The notes under the pieces: model-generated
Databases searched by the model: none
What the model was told of the DNA's origin: nothing
Seen by the model: only the letters and a program-made list of their open reading frames with translations
Part shown: piece after piece, positions 5,403 to 5,572 of the stretch
Layout of the letters: each line of letters starts with the position of its first letter
How positions within the stretch are numbered: position 1 is the stretch's first letter
Program-made: the position numbers and the translations under genes
Source: Acidobacteriota bacterium
GTDB lineage: Bacteria; Acidobacteriota; Polarisedimenticolia; Gp22-AA2
Reading direction: 5' to 3'
Length of the DNA: 5,572 nt
Assembly: GCA_027297005.1 (NCBI GenBank)
Contig: JAPUIN010000038.1
Coordinates: forward strand, 1 to 5,572

Positions 5403-5427
5403 CGGGCGGATGGAGAAGTCTCAGAGC

Positions 5428-5572
5428 ATGCGACGTATGAAACTGGCGGTGGCCTGGTGGCTCGTGCTCCTCGCGACCGGCGCCATCGTGCAGCCCGGCC
5501 GGGCGCAGAGCAGCAGCGATCCGGCGCCGGCGGCCGAGTCCGCACCGGAACCGGGCACGGTCGATGCCGGGA
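5428..5572 (+). CDS. Exported protein, N-terminal fragment with signal peptide (3' partial)
   Basis: Forty-eight residues are visible before the window ends. The product starts MRRMK, followed by a hydrophobic core LAVAWWLVLLATGAIV (6-21) and a plausible signal peptidase I site after GRA (24-26), so the mature protein would begin QSSSDPAP. There is no lipobox cysteine, so it is probably not a lipoprotein. The first mature residues are rich in Ala, Pro, Glu and Ser, typical of a flexible linker. The ATG at 5428 is preferred because GGAGAAG (5412-5418) precedes it at reasonable spacing. In-frame ATGs at 5410 and 5437 are alternatives, but 5410 would place acidic MEKSQS ahead of the basic n-region. 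The gene starts 44 nt after Memo on the same strand. I do not recognise the family from this fragment. Confidence 0.75.
   Translation, partial: MRRMKLAVAWWLVLLATGAIVQPGRAQSSSDPAPAAESAPEPGTVDAG

Noticed and set aside
5072..5545. Minus-strand open frame of 157 codons over the Memo 3' end and the exported-protein start
   Set aside because: Arg/Pro/Ala-rich shadow frame opposing two supported genes, with no motif.

Overview
The window is GC-rich, densely packed bacterial chromosome with housekeeping genes and no sign of a mobile element, CRISPR array, tRNA or rRNA. The gene set (a RicT/PSP1-type Fe-S protein, RsmI, a single-domain NAD+ synthetase, EF-P, an FAH-family enzyme, a stand-alone NadE-type amidase and a Memo-like protein) fits a high-GC, probably Gram-negative lineage such as Acidobacteriota or a related deep phylum. 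That placement is an inference and cannot be settled from 5.6 kb.

Layout. Positions 1-205 (+) hold the C-terminal end of a RicT-like protein. It converges, with a 2-nt gap, on rsmI (208-1098, -). Upstream of rsmI on the same strand, 12 nt away, is nadE (1111-1968, -), so nadE-rsmI looks like one transcription unit. A 138-bp divergent spacer (1969-2106) carries promoter-like elements for both nadE and efp, plus short repeats. Then follow efp (2107-2667, +) and, 10 nt later, an FAH-family hydrolase/isomerase/decarboxylase (2678-3487, +). This pair converges on a nitrilase-superfamily amidase (3509-4420, -). A second divergent spacer (4421-4573) separates the amidase from a Memo/AmmeMemoRadiSam protein B homologue (4574-5383, +). 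After a strong hairpin, the window ends in the signal peptide and start of an exported protein (5428 onward, +).

How the genes relate. The most coherent functional link is NAD+ biosynthesis. nadE encodes only the ammonia-using synthetase domain, while the amidase at 3509-4420 carries the Glu-Lys-Cys triad and the motifs typical of the glutaminase domain of glutamine-dependent NAD synthetases. On the minus strand the two genes lie in the same order as the domains of the fused enzyme, interrupted by the oppositely oriented efp-FAH pair. efp and rsmI both act on translation. No convincing entirely new system is visible. The points most worth a second look are the split NAD synthetase, a predicted leaderless nadE mRNA, the non-standard EF-P loop tip, the Memo gene standing without its usual partners, and several small symmetric sequences at gene borders.
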